Assembly (NCBI RefSeq): GCF_001949145.1
Contig: NW_019091358.1
Span: 3,946,887-4,010,886, forward strand
Direction of reading: 5' to 3'
Length of the DNA: 64,000 bases
Source: Acanthaster planci
Lineage: Eukaryota; Echinodermata; Asteroidea; Valvatida; Acanthasteridae
Positions 60,501 to 64,000 of the stretch are shown in pieces. Below the pieces are notes generated by a model that was not told where the DNA came from, did no database searches, and saw only the letters and a list, made by a program, of their open reading frames with translations. The position numbers and the translations under genes are program-made. The stretch's first letter is position 1, and each line of letters opens with the position of its first letter.

Positions 60501-63500
60501 ATTTTTGGCTGGTGCAACTTTGGAAAGCCTGACTGAACTAGATACTGCCTATATAAAAGAGATTGTATGTGAAAAGGCGTAAGAGCCAGGTAACTGTGTA
60601 CTCACTGACGGATCGATGCCTGTCTGGTCATTTTCAAAAATGGTGGCATTATTGATTTCCCTGAAACTCTTGACTGGTGTCAATCCTAGAGCTTCACGTG
60701 CCGTGTTGTAGTCTGGCAGTCCGTGGTCACGACCTCGCTGGATGTTTTGTGCCATCAGGTCACGACGTGAGAAGTCCAAAGGACCAAAAACACGCCCTGT
60801 ACGGACAATCAAAGTTGTTCCACATAAGGGAAAAGTTTGATTTTTATGGCATAGTCATGATAAATCAAATCCAAGTGAATGAATTTAGAGGGATATGCAT
60901 GCGATGGTCACATGATACTAATTTTTGGCTAACATGCAAAAAACAAAACAAAAAAAACCACCAATCTGTATACGTGTGTTACCTCAAATACTTGAACAAC
61001 GTATACTGTAATATAAAAATGCTGATTTTTGTCCGATTAAAATACCTTGTCCCAATGACACATCTTCCAAGAAGTGATATATCCTACTGGGTTGCACCTC
61101 CAAACTGTAATTTACTTTATTCAATTCAGTAAATGAATGAACTAGATGAGTCAGATGCCATTACTGCAGTGGTATCTTCCTCACAGGAGGGTCCATACAT
61201 GAATGTTATACGCACCACTATGACCAATAGGGTAATATGATTCATCAAAGTGAACGTGAACCACGACAAACCCTCATTTTGCTAAAACTGTCACCCAGTC
61301 AAAAATTCAATCCACTCACTTCTGCCTTTACTTTATGCACATGCCAGTCAAATTCAATCGACAGACACAACAGCAGGTGATTGGTAGCAAGAGCTGGCTT
61401 ATCAATCATCAAAAGTCAAGGCACTGTCTCAGCCAATCACTTTTGCTTTATGTAGGCAGGGGACACTAAACTGTTAACAGTCACTTGACTGATTTTGACT
61501 GATAGGATGACTTTTTCCTGAATGAACGCTTGCAGGAAGGGTTTTGAGAATAGAAACAAGAGAACAAAAGAGGGTAATGCTGCAATAGAGTATTAATTAC
61601 TCAAATTTGACATCTAAAGTAGGAATCCTAATGCAAATTAATGGAAAGCACATTGGTTCTCACGCTAATGCCTCTTACACACACAGATGTGTGATGCATT
61701 CACATCTGTACCCTACAACATCCAAGTGCGACATCACTTTGAACCAGAAAAAGTAGTGCAAACGAATGTTGGCTCACACACTGCTTCTTGCACTAATGCC
61801 TTTCAAACACAGAATTGTGCCTGTGACGTATCGACTTCAGTACTCTGTAATGGAATTCCCTTTAGAGACACAAGGTGTCAGATATCTTTGAAGACATGTG
61901 CCACAGACTGGCCATTGCTATCCAATGGCCCTTGATCTAATGGCATTTGTACTTACGTTGCAGATCAATGGTGATAATGTTATCCTCACGTTCTGTTATC
62001 TGGGAGGCCATACCCATCAAGAAGTTCTCAATGTCATACTCGCGGATAGGCAGCTGCAGGAGTACAGTACAAGAGGAGCAGACTGAATGCACTGAAACCT
62101 CAAAGGACACGTGCGTGCAATATTTTTACAGTGTGCCATGCTGGCAATCCTAATGAATGCTTCCCAAAGAAGAAAACCTAAAACAGACATGATACACACC
62201 TGTGGGTTCCAGAAAGAGTTGCACGTTCGAACTCCATGCACTGGGCTAAACTGAGTGCCAGGGATGTTACTAGACTCTAGTGAAGTGTTCAGAAAGTTAC
62301 ACTGCGCATCTCTGTTGGTGTTAACAAAACAAAGAACAGCGAAGCAACTTTAAAAAAAAAGCCAACTATTCCTTTCCTACATAATTTTTGATCTGATCTA
62401 CAGTTTCCATAACTACATTGGCAGTCTCTGTAATAGCAGTTTTCTATCACATTTGACAATGGGTGCCAGTTTCATTGTGTTCATTTGTTCAATTAAAAAT
62501 ACAGTGCACCGTGAAGAGGATATTTTCTTCAAAGTATTACTTCAAATGGCCAACACCCATGCACAAACACAAACTAGTAATACTTCTGCAGAAATCTTGG
62601 ACAATTTGTAATTTTTTCAATGTGTGTGCTTTCAGTTGAACAGTTTTTGCTTGCTACATATAATTCATACTCCACACACCTACGATAGACCCCTGGTGGG
62701 ACTAATGTGTGTCCAAAGCGCATGGCAGCTGACTGAAACTCATGGGTTATTCCTGGATGTACATAGCTCTTATAACCTACAGGTACAGAAAAATTCAGAG
62801 AGCAGAATGTATATAAATATAATTGTGCATCCAAATTATACTTCAATCATAGTTGTAAATAGCATGATGTTTAAAAATAAAGGCATTATGGAATAGTTTT
62901 ACGATCACACAGGGCTAGAACAGCATGCCCTCAACCAAGAAATTATTACTCTTAAAGTTAATACATAGTCGTTGCCCACATAAAAGCTTAACTTCCAGAT
63001 CAGAAATAGTCTAAATCACATTCTTCTCCTCTCAATGTTTCTTGTTTTTGTCTCTAAATGTGGTTCAATAAAACAATACACACCTGTATATCTGTTTGTT
63101 TCAATTTCCTCAGCATCCATATTCAAGAAGGCAGGTAGCCAGTCATAAAGTACGATTTTCTGAGTAAGAAAGACGTAACTGATCAGTAATATAATATGTG
63201 ACCTTTTATGTACCTCCAAACCCTGTATCTGTATAAAGAACTAATCAGACACTTGTCAAGGTCCAAATAATGTATCACACAATGTTTCGTAAACTAAATC
63301 CCAGTAGTTGGACAGATGTTGATAATTCTTTGTAAAGTAAAACAAGTGGGCGCAAACAAATTGAATGATTTTTAGTACAAGGTCCAATTTAGGCAAAACG
63401 TTGGATGGATTTTGAATTGGCCTCATTCAAAAATATTCAGGTAGCATCCTTTTTAGCATTTGTAATTACCTGGTAAGTGGCAATGACCCACTTGCGAGCT

Positions 63501-63648
63501 TCATTGAAGATGCGTTCATCATTCCACTCATAACGGTGATCCATGGTTGAATTGTAGATTTTGTCAGCCCAGTAGTTGTGCCAGCGGAACCACAATATGC
63601 CAAAGGTCAGCAGGAATGGGTTCTCATTGCCACGAGGGTTTCCAAGTT
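45544..63648 (-). CDS. DUOX: Dual oxidase (DUOX), N terminus beyond the right edge
   Basis: Calcium-stimulated NADPH oxidase producing H2O2 outside the membrane. Twenty-five exons, 1330 residues from the first full codon (human DUOX1 is 1551, so about 220 are missing): 63470-63648, 63084-63159, 62680-62776, 62200-62311, 61957-62053, 60606-60796, 59279-59457, 58694-58815, 57211-57363, 56369-56491, 55437-55834, 53960-54182, 53551-53644, 52464-52639, 51563-51671, 50938-51149, 50469-50699, 50246-50339, 49909-49958, 49173-49454, 48545-48774, 47821-47979, 47332-47487, 46525-46653, 45544-45666. Order: peroxidase-like ectodomain, first membrane span (~382-408), two canonical EF hands, six-span heme-binding core, FAD and NADPH sites, C-terminal FENF. 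All phases agree. One intron (47488-47820) has a GC donor. The N gap lies in the intron between 58694 and 57363 and costs no coding sequence. The NOX1-4 type is excluded by the peroxidase domain and EF hands. Confidence 0.97.
45815..45857. repeat. Near-perfect 19-bp direct duplication
   Basis: AGCATCCTGGATGTACCAG at 45815-45833 is repeated at 45839-45857 with one change (CCAGG for CCTGG), in the last DUOX intron. Each copy has a small internal palindrome around ATCCWGGAT. Confidence 0.75.
47488..47820 (-). other. DUOX: GC-AG intron in DUOX
   Basis: The exon ending ...FTCKK (47821) is followed on the minus strand by GCAAGG, not GT, and the intron ends TTTTGCCCAG before GTGTACTTC. No nearby GT keeps frame. 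The exon ends in AAG, the strong upstream context usual for GC donors. The joined protein [13 protein letters not shown] matches the family exactly at this point. Confidence 0.85.
49504..49770. mobile_element. 267-bp MITE-like element with TTAACCCT ends
   Basis: In a DUOX intron. The left end reads TTAACCCTCAATCCTCCAA. The right end, on the opposite strand, reads TTAACCCTAACTCTCCAACC, matching over about 18 bp with small shifts. The ends relate it to the 59-bp hairpin at 3811-3869 and the 60-bp repeats in the dynein gene. No coding capacity. Confidence 0.55.
53011..53056 (+). other. Hammerhead-like / retroelement-tail motif (tentative)
   Basis: In a DUOX intron: CCTGAAGA (53017-53024), then a perfect six-base stem GAACAG / CTGTTC around the loop AGCAAG (53026-53043), then AAAACGTCGAGG. 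The order CTGAWGA - hairpin - AAAC - GTC resembles the core of hammerhead ribozymes carried by Penelope-like retroelements, but two core positions differ (CTGAAGA for CTGATGA, AAAAC for GAAAC), so activity is unlikely. No reverse transcriptase nearby. Confidence 0.3.
54308..54734. mobile_element. 427-bp pogo/Tigger-like MITE with TA duplication
   Basis: In a DUOX intron. The left end CAGTGGAACACCACTATACC and the right end on the opposite strand, CAGTGGAATGCCACTATTACC, form inverted repeats of about 20 bp, each flanked by TA (54306-54307 and 54735-54736), the target duplication of Tc1/mariner-pogo elements. CAGTGGAA-type ends with nearby CCGAAC motifs are typical of pogo/Tigger. Further CCGAAC copies occur just inside both ends. 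No transposase frame: non-autonomous. Confidence 0.8.
57665..58200. other. Assembly gap (536 N)
   Basis: Run of N inside the DUOX intron between exons 58694-58815 and 57211-57363. The exons on either side join in frame, so no coding exon needs to be hidden here. Confidence 0.99.
58694..63648 (-). other. DUOX: DUOX peroxidase-like domain (exons 63470-63648 to 58694-58815)
   Basis: Eight exons encode residues 1 to about 350 of the visible protein. Landmarks: [104 protein letters not shown] and [16 protein letters not shown]. In myeloperoxidase-type enzymes the His of FRYGHTL is the proximal heme ligand; the aligned residue here is His (residue 107), whereas human DUOX1 has Ser at this position (QFLSTMVPPGVY). 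The distal-His region lies in the missing N-terminal part. The domain faces the outside of the cell or an endomembrane lumen. Confidence 0.93.
60797..61956 (-). other. DUOX intron, 1.2 kb
   Basis: Lies between the exon ending ...ITIDLQ and the one starting [11 protein letters not shown]-rich, with plus-strand open frames (60677-61132, 61687-61935) that only overlap the intron and neighbouring exon and show no protein pattern. Nothing else recognised. Confidence 0.6.
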
Positions 63649-64000
63649 CTAATGGTACAAAAGTTTGAAAACACTCTTAATGTGCCCTTAATCTACCGAG
63701 ATATGTGCACGGATGATGTCAGTTATTTTTACATGTATGCTTTCTGATAGAGCTTGGAATCTATGCCCCCTTTAGGCTCCCATAAAAAACTACGTGGGGA
63801 AGTCAGGTTGCTTTGTGTTTCTTTCCTCGCCTTCCACCTCTGGGGGCCTGGGTTCGAATCCACATGTGGATTTGGTTTTTAGTCCCAACTAGAGTCTGTG
63901 GATTCCCCCGAATCATTTATCCGGGCTTTTCCTCTGACCTCTAAAACTGAACATTTTTATCATTCTGTAATTAGTATAAAGTAAATGTGCTATTGAATAT
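63649..64000 (-). other. DUOX intron at the right edge
   Basis: Upstream of the first visible DUOX exon, whose acceptor (TTGTACCATTAG) opens two bases into a codon. The remaining 5' exons lie outside the window. The stretch is largely occupied by a tRNA-derived SINE. Confidence 0.7.
63795..63985 (+). mobile_element. tRNA-derived SINE
   Basis: A perfect RNA polymerase III B box, GGTTCGAATCC, lies at 63851-63861. It is preceded by a tRNA-like stretch (A box eroded) and followed by a conserved-looking body with GTGGATTTGG, GTGGATTCCCCCG, ATCCGGGCTTTTCCTC and ACCTCTAAAACTGAAC. The body resembles the CCGGGTTTTCC-containing SINEs common in marine invertebrate deuterostomes, recalled not searched. 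Both ends are approximate. Confidence 0.6.

Overview
The window is eukaryotic nuclear DNA, most likely from an invertebrate deuterostome such as an echinoderm, hemichordate or cephalochordate draft assembly. The reasons are animal-type intron-rich genes with GT-AG introns of several hundred to a few thousand bases, an AT-rich background full of small inverted-repeat and tRNA-derived elements, a run of N (57665-58200), and protein sequences that are clearly metazoan. The species cannot be named from the sequence alone. There are no bacterial operons, rRNA genes, CRISPR arrays or intact tRNA genes.

Layout: (1) 1-12.1 kb, + strand: the 3' thirteen coding exons of an axonemal dynein intermediate chain (DNAI1 type), cut at the left edge. 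(2) 12.8-14.1 kb, - strand: a single-exon mitochondrial mTERF-family gene, convergent with DNAI1. (3) 14.2-21.5 kb: gene-poor DNA with at least two inverted-repeat elements and a possible 5' untranslated exon. (4) 22.1-32.0 kb, - strand: a complete nine-exon G-kinase anchoring protein gene (GKAP1). (5) 33.9-41.6 kb, - strand: a complete nine-exon dual oxidase maturation factor gene (DUOXA). (6) 44.0-44.95 kb, - strand: two spliced coding segments of an unrecognised short membrane protein. (7) 45.5-63.65 kb, - strand: 25 exons of a dual oxidase (DUOX), complete at its C terminus, with about the first 220 residues beyond the right edge.

DUOX and DUOXA form a functional pair. DUOX is a calcium-regulated membrane NADPH oxidase that makes H2O2, and DUOXA is the partner that takes it through the ER to the cell surface. 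Here both are on the same strand (DUOX upstream, about 4 kb apart) with an unknown small membrane-protein gene between them. This differs from the divergent head-to-head pairing known in vertebrates. This DUOX keeps the histidine that ligates heme in the animal peroxidase fold, which human DUOX1 lacks, so its extracellular peroxidase domain may be active. DNAI1, mTERF and GKAP1 have no evident functional link to this pair.

Exon boundaries were read by hand from splice consensus and reading-frame phase. Every internal junction in DNAI1, GKAP1, DUOXA and DUOX keeps frame. One DUOX intron uses a GC donor. Between and inside the genes are many small non-autonomous transposon relics, including a clean pogo/Tigger-like MITE with TA duplication, a TTAACCCTAAC-ended hairpin family, and a tRNA-derived SINE.
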